Part shown: piece by piece, positions 37,161 to 48,796 of the stretch
Layout: every line of letters begins with the position of its first letter
Numbering within the stretch: position 1 is the first letter of the stretch
Source of the DNA: Spirodela intermedia
Lineage: Eukaryota; Streptophyta; Magnoliopsida; Alismatales; Araceae
Reading direction: 5' to 3'
DNA: 64,000 nucleotides
Assembly (NCBI GenBank): GCA_902729315.2
Contig: LR746268.1
Location: 1,791,501 to 1,855,500 of the forward strand
The notes under the pieces: model-generated
The model's database searches: none
The model's input: only the letters and a program-made list of their open reading frames with translations
What the model was told of the DNA's origin: nothing
Program-made: the position numbers and the translations under genes

Positions 37161-38349
37161 GTGACTAAATTTTATTGTGTTTAACCAGTATCTTGCTCAG
37201 CGAGAGAGAAGTTGAAAGAGTCATTCTCAAGTACTATTGTCATTCACCATCCACTTTTGTTACCATCACTATCAAACCCTTAGATTGAGAGACTTGTCAT
37301 TTGCTACTACCACCTATCATTCATGTCTCATTATAATTTATTCTCGCCAACCATCATCCAAAGTTGCTTAAGCTATGTCACCATTGAGTTGTGCTTTACA
37401 AATGATGTTTTTAAGCATATTTAACATTGCAGCATTCTCACAACACTAATGCCTAATCACTAGCAATACTAGCCATTGTCACCAAGTTATCAACCAATGT
37501 GTTCTAGTAGAAATCACTACTTGTTATTTTACTATTCCATTTATTGTACTATCATACCAATTTTTGGTCAACAATTATGTTAGTTTGTTGGCCTAGTGAA
37601 GTGTTAGACACAAATTATTTATTGAATTGTCAAACACAAATCACTATTTGTCTTTATTATTCTTAATCAATGATCAACATAGTCAATGGTCAATATTGGT
37701 AAATTGTCAACTATCAAGAAATTAATTTTTATGTGTTCTTACTTTTTTATTTTGGTGTGGAGCTAAACTCTCTTTTTAGGTTGAATATTTATTTGTCTAA
37801 TATATTGCCAAAATGAATGATGTTGATTGGTTTATAGATAATAGTCAATGGTCAATATTTTTAAAACATCAACTATCAAGGAACCAATTTTTATGTGCTC
37901 TTGCTTGTTTCTATTTGTGTGAAGGTAAATCTAAACTCTATTTCTTTTTAGGTTGAGCATTTCTCTATTTAGTATATTGTCTATGTGAGTGATGTAGAGT
38001 GATTTATAGATAAGTTGATATTTAATCAAATAATTGATGGAGAGTGTTATAAAATTTTATTTGTTTCAACTAGTTAATTTATTATGAGTAGAACATCATA
38101 ACCTCAACAATTCTTTAATCATGTCAATCTATTTCGTTTCAAATCATATGAAAAGATAAAATATATCTTAGACTCATAACCTATTGTGAGAGTCAATTTA
38201 AGAATGTTTGTTGAGGGTTTACTTAATTAGGCACCTATCTTACATCAGCTAAATGGATCACTACCAGCACATACATCATATCACATTTGTGAACTTTATA
38301 TAGTTTTTAATTATGTTGGACAAACCTTCTCCATCGGTCTTATTGTAGG
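37161..38349. other. AT-rich, transposon-derived or intergenic
   Basis: No gene is visible. It contains the 170-bp duplicated unit listed separately at 37665-37995. Confidence 0.4.
37665..37995. repeat. two-copy tandem repeat, unit about 170 bp
   Basis: The segment TCAATGGTCAATATT...TCAACTATCAAG...TTTTTATGTG-TCTT...TTTTTAGGTTGA...TAGTATATTG occurs at about 37682-37810 and again at about 37850-37985, with scattered substitutions and small indels. Confidence 0.8.
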
Positions 38350-39190
38350 AATCTATGCATGCAAACATACAAACACTATGTGTGCAATGTGTGCTACCAT
38401 ACACCTTACTATCACATGTATCTGTGCACATAATATACAACATCCTAAATTGACGCATGCCTTGAACGTCACACATATTCATGTTGTTAGTTTGGTTCCA
38501 GACCCAAAACTAATTGCCTTTGTCATAGGGTCATCACAAATACCTCATATGCTTAAAGTTAACATTAGGGAATCAAGGGTCAGCACTATAGATTATCAAG
38601 CCAATACTCATAGAAGCATTAGCTCATATGTGAGAGACAATTATATAGGATGCCAAACATGGATAATTGGAGAATTGTTGATTCAATTAAAGAAATGATG
38701 CTTGTAAAGTTACACAAATTTCTTTACCAAGAATAGAAAATTCTAGAGGCTGTAGAGAAACTTTTTCTTTTGTAGAAAAACATGTCAGAGATTTTAGACA
38801 AGAGATTGCAAATGAGGGTGATTCACAAGATTCAATGAATTTCAGGTTACATAGCACTAAAAGCCATAGTTTCCATGTCATCTCTTTAAAGTATCTTATA
38901 TGTAATTATTATTATTTTTACATTCTTAGTAACTTTTCATTATATAATGGACAATCTAGTTTAAATAGCTTAGGGTTGGTGCTATGATCTTCTCTTCATA
39001 ATTTTTGAACCAACTTTAAAGTATACATTCAAAATTCTTATATTTCTTATTTATAGAAAAACATATGAAATAAATGAGATTTTTGAAATCATCAAGTACA
39101 ATTTTTTTATTCTAATCTACAAACATATTATCACATAAAATGGATAAAATTGTACAAATATAGAATGACATTAGATAATAATGATGAAAG
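38350..39190 (+). repeat. dispersed repeat, copy A
   Basis: About 0.85 kb that recurs in the same orientation at 43310-44150. Shared landmarks: AAGCCAATACTCATA (38597 and 43592), GGTGATTCACAAGATTCAAT (38817 and 43671), GAGATTTTTGAAATCA-CAAG (about 39077 and 43940) and the AATAATGATGA block near the right end. No coding capacity is evident; ends are not sharply defined. Confidence 0.75.
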
Positions 39191-39882
39191 AATGCTAACT
39201 ATGAATCAATTGTCATTATATTAATATATAACAAGTTAAATCAAATTTGAGGAGCAAATAAAACATCTCCTAGAAACAATTGTGAGCTTATCTTCACATC
39301 ACTAAATTAATTGACATTAAAATATGCTTTTTTGGTAATATGATTATAGAAGGTTGTATTTGACATATTGACCGAAATAGATTTACATCATAAGGTGTCT
39401 GGTAGAACAACATGTAATACAAGATAAACAATAAGGGGATTTAAAGACAATGAGAAATAAATGCGTACTACATATGAGGAATTATCACCAATGGTGGAGG
39501 CAACAAGCTTTATAGATATCTTATTGTCAAATGTTGAACTGATTAACATTTAAATTTTTAATAAATGAGTCAAAATTAGTAGCAAGCTGCCTATCTTTCT
39601 CTCTTAATGTAGATTGATTACATACTTGATTAATAATCACTAAACGAGGTTTTGATTTGTAGTTGAGTGAATAACATTCTATCTTGTATCACTTTTTCAT
39701 TATGTCTATAGACTTTACAGTGTGTGCAATATACATAGTCCCTCCTATGTCCTTGATTATATTTAAGATTCAATAACTATTTAGTAATGTTTACATTAAT
39801 ATCAAATCCCTTGGGTTAGGTCCTTGATTATTCAACCACAATCAGTTGAAAATACTTGTCAAATCCCGAGGGTTCGTCGAAA
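39191..39882. other. AT-rich spacer
   Basis: No gene or recognisable element. The annexin duplication block begins at its right edge, near 39883. Confidence 0.5.
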
Positions 39883-39991
39883 GACTCCTGGTTCTTCTCT
39901 CTCTCCCGCTGATGATCATTGCTTCTCCTTGGTTTGTATCAATCAATTATCCTTCTCTCCCTCTCTCTCTAGCGGAAACAATGGCCGTTTC

Positions 39992-39996
<5 letters not shown>

Positions 39997-40025
<29 letters not shown>
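39997..40025. repeat. (GA)n microsatellite shared by both annexin copies
   Basis: A GA tract preceded by AGCGGAAACAATGGCCGTTT; the pseudogene has the same arrangement at 26365-26434. The microsatellite therefore predates the duplication and has a different length in each copy. Confidence 0.9.
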
Positions 40026-40027
<2 letters not shown>

Positions 40028-40142
40028 TATTTCGATTTCCACTTATTTATCCGATGAACCACCGAGGCATATAGATAGAGGAGGTGATGTACGGAGTGGA
40101 AGGTTTTATTCCGAGAGTGCATACCGTGGCGGTGGAGAGCGC

Positions 40143-42543
40143 TTAGCAGGATGGGTCGTGGCCGATCAGAGCGAGCAGCATCGCCTGGTAGTCCCCGGAG
40201 GTGTCACTGGCGACGGCATGGGCAAGGCTCACACTGTTCCGCCTGTAGTAGGCCTCGCTGACTTTCCTCAGGTCAACCTCTGCGCGGGTCGCCACCACCC
40301 GGGTCAGCGCCTCCTCATCCGTGCCCAGCTTGTTGATCGCCAGCCGGATCACCTTCTCGAAGTATTCCTCGGGCAAGCTCAGACACTGGATCGCCGCCAC
40401 CAGCAGCGACACATACTCGTCCTCCGCCTCCGGCTCCAAATCCTGCCAGCGGAAACGTCAAATTAATGGTGGGCACAAGTCATTAGAAGGCCTAGGGTCG
40501 GGGGTTCGGCGAGGGCAGACCTTGAGAATGGGGTTCTCAAAAAGGTCGATGTAGTGGTTGAACGTTGCGGCGAGCTGCGTCTTGCTGCGGGTGGATATGA
40601 TCCTGATGAGGTCCTCGTGGTTGTAGGCCTTGTCGCTTATATTCTCATGGAGAATCTTCGCCTCTGATTTCGCCAGCACCATGTTCACCTCCGTCCCCTC
40701 ATAGCGGTATGCAGTCAGCAGGGGAAGCAGCAGCTGAAGGCGCATGACATCGGATTAATGCCCTCGCGTCGAATTCCCAGCCGACGATGATAAGCCCCAG
40801 GAATACCACAGATGTCTCCCCGTAGTATACCCCCGTAGTACCTTACGGATGTCTCCGGTGGTGTGGCACGCGACGTCCTCTTCGAGGGATTTCTTGTAGC
40901 GGACGTGGTACGCTTGCCTGACCAGGATGAGCTCAGTGGAAGATCTTGCACAGGCTATCTCTATGAGAACACGGTCTCTAGGGTTCCATTTTCTCACAGC
41001 TTCATTAGCCAAAAGAGCGTCACGCTCAGCAGGATCTAATGTCCATAGCAGCACCAATTTCTGATCAAGAAGCATAAACCCAAGGATTAATGAATGTTTT
41101 AGGAGACACCTGAACTGTAGAAATATATGCCTGCATCTCAATTGATCGTATCGAATGCCGGCTGAGTGGATTAATAATCGGAGTCATGATACCACGACAG
41201 TCTTCATCCGAAAAGTAATCGCGATTTCTATCCTTCCTATGTCTGGTAGCCAAACATACAAAATAAAAATATCATTTCTCCTTCTACCAGGAAAAACATC
41301 TTGATCACAACAATATCTATGAATGAAGATGAAGGAACGGTAAGAAGAATGGAATGGTATTTGTTACGGAAACGGTCATTCATTGATGGCTGCTCCGCAT
41401 TGAATGAAAACTAAGATAATATTCATGGCCGTCATTGAGTGAAAACTAAGCCCGGCATAGAGAAAGGTAAAGGAAACGTAGAATGGAAAGGAGAACTTAG
41501 AGAGCTACGAGTGAAAGGCTTCGACCTCAAACTCCTGACTCAGCTCCTTGTCGAGCGATTTGAGGAGATCCTCCCCGTAAGTCTCAGCGTACACCTTCCG
41601 GATCACCCTCCGCTGCTCCGCATTTCTGTGCGCCAGTATCGATACGATCTGACCCTCGTTCGTTCCCCATCCTGCAAATGGCACATCAGCGAACCCTGTT
41701 TCAAACCTTACTAAGAAACCTGCATAAACTGCCTCTGCCTCGTGGATCTAGACGCCATACTATCCAAAAAACATAGAGGATGATGAAAAAAATTAAAAAC
41801 GAACAGACCAACACTAGTCAAGGAGGAAAAACCAGAATAAGAACAGTTGAGACGGGAGCAAATCGAGAGGTTCGTGCGGCAATTAGAAGTAGACGAATGG
41901 CTAAGATGATCAACATCACAAGCTGACCAGAAAACAAATAAAGATCTAAGCACTAGAGCGATATTCTTCCACCACAAGCTAGCGCCGGCAACATCCGGCA
42001 GCAGGCTCACCCGATCTCCGCCGCCTACGCACGGAACACAACGATCCATCCACCGGATCACACACATGCTCCGAGATCGAGGAGCAAGTCGCTCCCAGAC
42101 CGAGACCAACAAACCACAGAAAATCGGCAGCGAACGGAGAAGATCACTCGGTCGGAGGAAAGGAACGGAAAGGAAGCTGCAGAAGGTACCTGAGATCCAT
42201 CTTCCACATCACAAACATGCTCCGAGATCGAGGAGCAAGTCGCTCCCAGACCGAGAGCAACAAATCACAGAAAATCGGCAGCGAACTACTCGGTCAGAGG
42301 AAGGGAACGGAAAGGAAGCTACAGAAGGAACCTGAGATCCTTCCACCACATGACACGCAGGTTGCTCCCAGACATAGAGCAACAAACCAGTGGAAATTGG
42401 CAGCGAACGGAGAAGATTATTCGGCCGGAGGAAGGGAAAAGAAGGGAAAGGCAGCTGCAGAAGGTACCTGAGAAGGCCTGGTAGAGCCTCTCGGCGTCTT
42501 CAGCGGGGGAGGGGACATCTGCCGGAACGGAGAGCGTCGACAT
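40143..42543 (-). CDS. annexin (plant annexin D3/D4-like)
   Basis: Five exons join in phase: 42543-42468, 41671-41526, 41060-40842, 40733-40521 and 40442-40143, giving 317 residues, the usual annexin length. Repeat 1 begins with [20 protein letters not shown], repeat 2 with [20 protein letters not shown], repeat 3 spans [19 protein letters not shown] to LENPILK-type sequence, and repeat 4 contains [20 protein letters not shown] and ends [17 protein letters not shown]. The GWGT and KLGTD loops of repeats 1 and 4 keep the type II calcium-site shape. Annexins bind anionic phospholipids in a calcium-dependent way at the cytosolic face of membranes. Intron 1 (41672-42467) contains a 151-bp tandem array that repeats the donor region. 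A near paralogue 14 kb away is a pseudogene. The intron 2 donor (GAG-GTCGAA) is weak but conserved in both copies. Confidence 0.93.
42060..42475 (-). repeat. 151-bp tandem array in annexin intron 1
   Basis: Two strongly alike units start at ATGCTCCGAGATCGAGGAGC (42066 and 42217, period 151 bp), and a third, more diverged unit runs to the exon 1 boundary near 42475. Each unit contains GGAAAGGAAGCTGCAGAAGG or a close variant, next to a GTACCTGAG-like block, which on the minus strand is the CTCAG-GTACC splice donor context of exon 1. Units 1 and 2 thus carry donor-like copies inside the intron. Confidence 0.85.
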
Positions 42544-43309
42544 CGCCGCGGAGATGAGAGTAAAGAACGAGCGTTGGAGTGGAGCAGGTGAAGAGTCTGC
42601 AGAGACCTTGGCTACCAACTTATAGCGGCTACCACGTCCAGCCTCGGAGCGTGATCCGCGTGGCGTCTCTCTCTCTCTATATCATAAAGACACTTTTTTG
42701 ATTAATCCCCCTATCTAATTTACAAGTAGATACAAAACACAGATATATTTATAATATTCAAGATACTTTTATCGGGTGGATAACTTTCAGAACTGCTGAT
42801 ACTACGATTTCTACCGACATGCCGTTTTAAATTTACGGGACGATTCTTGACATTCGAAATTTTTCAGGGGTGCATATGTAAAAGCGCCTTTTAATGTAAG
42901 ACGGCCAATTTTAGTAGGGTCACCGTCACCATAGGCGCCGTACTGGTGACGTGATGCCTGTCGAGTCGATGGCACGTGGTTCTTCGTGCCGATTGGAACC
43001 ATTCGCTAGGCATGAACTCTCTCTCTCTCTTAGACAAATTTCTCATTTTCAGGGTCCCAAAATTCAAGTAACAAACATTCAACCTTATTTTTCAGGGCCC
43101 CAAAATTTAGTATTGAAATGGGGCGAAATGAGTTCCAAATCCTACAATTATTCATATTTATTCATTTATTTTTGTGTGATAAAGTGTGTTAATTCTCATT
43201 TTATATAAAACATATGAATGGGATGGGCATGCATAATTGAGCAGAAAGGGGATGACCTCTCTCACAACTAGCTAGAGGTCCACCATGTTACATTTCTGAG
43301 ATTCTCACA
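42544..43309. other. annexin 5' flank and promoter region
   Basis: The flank up to about 42620 is shared with the pseudogene. Further right there is a short CT run at 42666-42680 and another at 43017-43031, and AT-rich sequence. I see no clear TATA box or gene. Confidence 0.4.
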
Positions 43310-44150
43310 AGTCTCATTCATGTGTTAATGGAGCCTTCCACCCATCCTCCCACATGCACATACAAAACCCTACTTGCTCTACATATGCACACACCATTCA
43401 TATCCATGCTACACCACCAAGGTTCATATCATAGCCTCTCACAAGGTTTTAGAGTGCTACTATGCAGAGTCATGCGATTATACAAGTTGCTGTACATTGC
43501 AAATATATGCAAAGTGATGAAGTTCTGTCCCCACTTGGAACTAGTAGGCTTAAGGTTGGCAGTAAGGAATTAAAGGTCAACATCATAACTAACAAGCCAA
43601 TACTCATACCAATATTATTATTATTTGTAGTAATAGTTGGAGCTTTTAGCTCCAAGAGATTGTAAATGGAGGTGATTCACAAGATTCAATGAATTAAAAG
43701 TTGGGAAGCACTATAAAGCCTTAGTTTAGAAGGCAACAAAATTCTTAAGCTATTCTACCAAGTAATGTCCCCATCTCAAATTTATCTTGGCCACCTTTTT
43801 AGTATCTTTTCCAAGATTATTGATATTTTTATAATATCAATAAAATTAGGGCTGATGGTATAATATTCTCTAGATGGATACATATTAAATGTTTTATATT
43901 TCTAATTTTAAAATATTTGTGGGAGCTATAAACAACGAGTGAGATTTTTGAAATCAGCAAGTTCATTTTTTTTGACTCTACAACTAAATATTATCTAATA
44001 AAATGCATAAACTATTCTTCCTATATTTTTGAAATAAAGATTAAAATCATATTTTAATTAGGAAGTGATAACCAAGTGGAAAATACTATAATTAAATGAC
44101 TGCAGAAATACAAAATGGCATAGAATAATGATGATGAGATAAAATATTTA
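43310..44150 (+). repeat. dispersed repeat, copy B
   Basis: Direct-orientation counterpart of the segment at 38350-39190. Copy B has an extra stretch of about 100 bp near 44020-44100. The intact annexin block lies between the two copies. Confidence 0.75.
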
Positions 44151-46161
44151 TAAATATTAAAAATTCGATTGGAACCGTGAAAGTAGAAAATTCCATATCC
44201 TACGATCCCATTAGATTACTAATATGATAGTATCTACTATATTTTTAGTATACATACAAATGCTTAATGTTGACTTTGCAACGGGTGCCTCAAACAAAAA
44301 AATATTCTCCATTTGAAACATGCAGATTGTCCACAGCTTTGTTACTCCAAGATAAATCTTCACCATCGGCAAAACCCTACGACTGCCTGCTTCTTTTTAA
44401 CATCAAAGCTGGTAAGCTGTCAATTCTTCTCGTACCCAGTTTGGAAAATGACAGCTTAAAAAAATTTATGTGCCTTCAATGCTCCATTGACCAAATTGCA
44501 GCATACATATATCGAGAGATTTCTATTTAAAAATTATTTTCGTAGGGCAAACCAGACACCCATCTTTTTGTCAACATTATCAGCACGATATTGTAGATAG
44601 GAAGCTTAAGAGAAGAGTATCTGACGGTCAAACTAATGAGAATCGACAAGCCATTGAGAGAGTACTAGTCTACATTCAGACTTAGACCCAGGCCCAGAAA
44701 GAGAATTTGGCCATGCCGTTGTTTAATGTAGGGGGACGGCTGTTGGGGTGGCCCACTTCAGAGAATAATGATACATTTATGATCCTCAGAATGAAAATTC
44801 TCACGGAATCATGAAATGAGGCTGGCATGATTTGATCAGCCAATTATTATATGCAAACATATATACACGATAAGAGGAAAGTTCCCTAACATCACGGTCA
44901 TAAGATAAATGAAAATTTATTTAAAGTAATATTAATTATCACAGACAATAATATTCTACGAAAAAATAATTAGGAAGCTGCAAGGTTTTCTAGCTGAGAC
45001 CGAGTCCACTGCTGAAAGGTCGGCAAGTAGCTTGCAGACCGTTGATTTCCCTTAAAATCTTCATCTTTTTCTTTCAGTTTCCTATTTGCAACAGAGGAGA
45101 GGAGAGAAAATAATCTCTCTCTCTATCTCGGTCTTATGGGAGAATAATCAAAGAAGACAAGAACGAGAACGGATTAAAAGGCCAAGAAACTCAATCAAAA
45201 GGTGATGTTCTTGGTCAACCTTCCCCAAAATTCAAATAAAATTCAAGCAAAGATTTAGGGTAAAAGAAGTAAGTCAACGGATGAGAAAAACCCTGCGGAT
45301 GAGAAAGGAATATCCAAAGACATAACCCAGCAACGATAAAATAAGCAATTCGGAAGAGAAATGAAAACCCAAAGAAGCATCACGCAGCAAAGATTCAGAG
45401 GAAAGTAGGTCAACGGAAGAGAAATACCCCACGGAATGTTCTTTCCCACTGCTGCAGAATGCCCACCCAGTCTTCACAGCAGGAAGGGACTCCCCCATCC
45501 TCTAAGCTGGCTCAGTTGGTGGCCGCTCCCTGCTGACTGCTGCTGGAACGTGGTCACCAATTGATTGTGATCATCATAATAAGGTGGCCAAGAAATGCAT
45601 ACAAAGAAATCACTTACAGGAAACGTGCAGCCGCAGTTGTCGCCCGTTATCAAGGGCATCATCTAACGACTTATTATTTGACAAACTCAAAAAGAAAATC
45701 TTCCTCGGCATCATCATCTACCAATGTGGAGCAGCAAACCAGTGACACGAGCATCAAATCACCAAACATCACCCACAACGATAAGCATCAACCACCACTG
45801 AAATTATAACCCAGCTACAACAGCAACCGACCCATCTCACCGATCAGCCAGTCATCATCATCACCCTTTCACGATCAAAGCTAAAAAGTACAGGATCAAA
45901 TCAAGTCCAGAAACCACATAAGGCTAAGTATAAGTCAAGATAACAAAGTCATAAGAGCATAATTTCAGCAGGTCTAGAGACCTCAAAAGTTTGATATAAA
46001 CTAGTTTTCAGACACAGGCTACAGGACGAAAACAGAGAAAATATCAACCTTGACGGGTCCATGCAATAAAGAACCATCATCCTAGTTGTTCACTGAGAAA
46101 TAAACAGTCCCACTGGTGCGTGGATCTCATGAGGTGTGTTCACATAGCACGGGTAGTTTCA
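44151..46161. other. intergenic and probable SC35 3' UTR
   Basis: No independent gene is supported. The part nearest 46161 is presumably the 3' UTR of the SC35 gene; where it ends is not visible. A short CT stretch lies at 45115-45128. Confidence 0.4.
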
Positions 46162-48471
46162 TCAATTATCCTGAAAGAATAACGTGAAGTTAAGAAGGGA
46201 AATCAAGGTATCAACACAGGAACCAAAGAACATTGTCAGTGCATTTAGCACCTGATCTGAAACACGAGGGGATGGGCTCCTTGGAGAAACGCTGTGATCT
46301 GGAGACCGTTCACCACTACGCCTATCAGATCGGTCATCTCGAGGACTCCTCCGTGGAGATCGGCTCCTGTGTGGAGATTGGCTCCTGCGAGGACTGCGTC
46401 GAGCAGGTGATGCGCTGTATTCAAAAGAAACATGACAAGAAACTTAAATATGACCCGCTGAATGAAAGTGATCAAAAAGACCTGTTCAATGATGATAGAA
46501 AATTGTTATCAACCTGTCAATTGAACGGCTCCTGCTTCTATGATCAGATTTTCGTTGAGTACGACCTTTCTCATAACCTGCACTCAAGCTTCGGCTTCTG
46601 CTTCTATGATCATCTTTTCGTTGAGTACGACCTTTCTCATAATCTGCACTCAAGCTTCGGCTCCTGCTTCGACGACGATAATCTCTGTCTCTGTGGTCAG
46701 GACTCAAACTCCTGCTCCTACTTCGGTAACGATGATCTCTGTCTCTCTCATATCTGTCACGATCATACCTACCCAAACTACCACTTCGGCTTCGCCTTCT
46801 GTAATCTCTATCCCTGTAGTCATCCCGGTACCTGAAAATAAGATTAGGAAATCAAAATATACCCTTCCTTGTTTATACTTCGTAAAATAAACTACACATG
46901 GAGATGACCATACAAATGTTTAAAACACAACGATAATGTGTTATTCTATTGCAACAAGCTGATACCATTTGAAGTAAAGCTGAAGGTCTTACCTTGGCCT
47001 AGGGCTGCGACTTCTAGATCTCCCCCCTGATCGGGGTAAAGCCTCAACAATTCTTCCTTTACGGCTGAAAAGTCAATTACAATTTAGAAAAGCATGCCAA
47101 AATGAATGCACATAGATCACTAATTACGAATATATGAATAGAACATATGAAAAATGACCATCGCAACGAGAATGGAGATAACATACAAAATACAAGCGTC
47201 AAGTCAATAACCTTATGATGGCCCTAAGTCAAGACATCTCTGATCAATCTAGGAGAAATATAGAGATGAAAAGAGGGTTAAATAAAATTAAATAAAATGA
47301 ATACATGGGTGTTGAAGCATTGAAAAGGTATAACATTAGACAAATAGCAACGAGAATACAAAGATTACATACCCATTTATCAGAAATAAGGCATATGCAT
47401 TAGTGTTGACATCAGGAAAAATGTAACCAATGCAGGTAAAGGATATAAAAAACATGAAGAGGAATATGACAAAAATAAATTGTCAAATCCAGGCAAAAAA
47501 GAATACTGAAGAAAATCAAGTCATTGTAGCGAGAGATACTACCAGCGGATAAATATGCTGGAAAACCACATAGACAATGGTGATAAAGTGCCGTGTATTA
47601 ATTTGATACAAATGGATAAAATAAAATAAAACTCTAAAGGGAGGAAGGAGCCACAATTTATCCAAGCAGTGATTCTAAGGTCACGATTGAGCTTAATACC
47701 AATTATGCACATTAACTGGTGTCGATCTAGTTTGGCTATAATTTGATAAAGGGATCTGAGATCACTATCAAGCACCTTTAATTGGTAATGACCGATGGAA
47801 AGCTTCATACTTCAAAACAGAGCGCAGGATCCCAAATCACAGAGGAAAAAACCATGCACGTTGACAGTCAAAATATGCAGAAGTATACACAAATTTTTCG
47901 ATCCGTTGAATTTAAGATACTAAATGAAAAGTCTCCACTTTAGACATGAGAAAATATACAAAGAAGAAATTCTCCGTTCAGCGTAGTTACTACATGAAAA
48001 TTAGCGTGTGCTGTTCATAAAAGCCACTCAAACCGATACATTCCACTCACGTAGTTAAGTGCTGAGGGGATATTCAAGAATAAACATGGCGAGCATCAAA
48101 AATCGTCTCAAGAAAAACCTATCGGGGCTAAAAAACAGAACAGACATGAAAAAAAACAGGTAGCTTACATGGGTTCAGCATTAGGCCCATACTTCGCGAA
48201 CTGGACCATAATATCCCGGCCATCCACGGTCCTCCCTAAAATCAGGAAAATCGAATGCCGAAAAATTATAGGTGCTGCGAAGGAAAAACCCTGATATATA
48301 CCACGAGTGAGAACTTGCCATCAAGTTTCTCTACCGCCCTTTGAGCCTCGTCCGCGTACTTGTAACGCACAAAGGCAAAACCTCTTGATTCGCCAGTCCT
48401 GCACGCCATCGACATTGCTATTTAAGCGTACAAACACAAACTCGCGAACAGAAGAACGGAAGCAGCAGCAG

Positions 48472-48503
<32 letters not shown>

Positions 48504-48796
48504 TCAAGATGATGGATTGTAGCCTCTCCCTCCCTGATAGTACCTGCGGTCCCTTGGTATGAAGATATCTACAACTTTTCCATATCTATCGAAAAGAGGG
48601 AAAAGATCGTCCGCCGTTGTCCCTGTGGCATTAGAAGAACAAGCAAATAGAATCAGAGATTCGAAATCGTGATCAGGCAGAAACGAGCGGGAACCCTAGA
48701 CAGGAGCCAGCGCTGCTTACGGAATGTGATGTTAAGAACGAGAAGCGAATAGGTGTCCCTGATGTCCGGAGGGCCGTTCCTCCCAAAATGCGACAT
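46162..48796 (-). CDS. SC35: SC35-type SR splicing factor (SRSF2 homologue)
   Basis: Eight exons join in phase: 48796-48721, 48622-48544, 48398-48319, 48235-48169, 47064-46993, 46831-46514, 46414-46252 and 46170-46162, giving 287 residues. The N-terminal RRM starts MSHFGRNGPPDIRDTYSLLV, with RNP2 LLVLNI (18-23) and RNP1 RGFAFVRY (57-64), and runs to VQFAKYGPNAEP; the start MSHFGR is characteristic of plant SC35. The rest is an RS domain with many RSRSRS runs. SC35 binds pre-mRNA exonic enhancers and recruits the spliceosome in the nucleus. Intron 3 appears to use a GC donor (GATG-GCAAGT); a GT alternative five bases on, paired with a shifted acceptor, would give Lys instead of Arg. The final intron is 81 nt, in frame and free of stops. 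Exon 6 contains a 66-bp tandem duplication. It is divergently paired with the gene at 49586. Confidence 0.95.
46533..46664 (-). repeat. 66-bp tandem duplication within the SC35 RS domain
   Basis: Two units of 66 bp (starting at 46533 and 46599) encode 22 residues each with the sequence pattern YEKGRTQRK-(D/S)-DHRSRSRS. The duplication keeps the frame and lengthens the RS domain. Confidence 0.9.
48461..48502. repeat. (CAG)n/(CAA) trinucleotide repeat in SC35 intron 2
   Basis: Eight or so AGC units pass into CAACAG units. It lies 42 bp below the exon 2 donor of SC35, on the intron side, reading CTG in the transcript sense. Confidence 0.92.

Noticed and set aside
37665-37995. CRISPR-like repeat array
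   Set aside because: Only two copies of a long unit without regular spacers, in a eukaryotic context.
42066-42471. Open frames over the 151-bp tandem array
   Set aside because: They are antisense to the annexin and arise from repetition of one unit; no family match.
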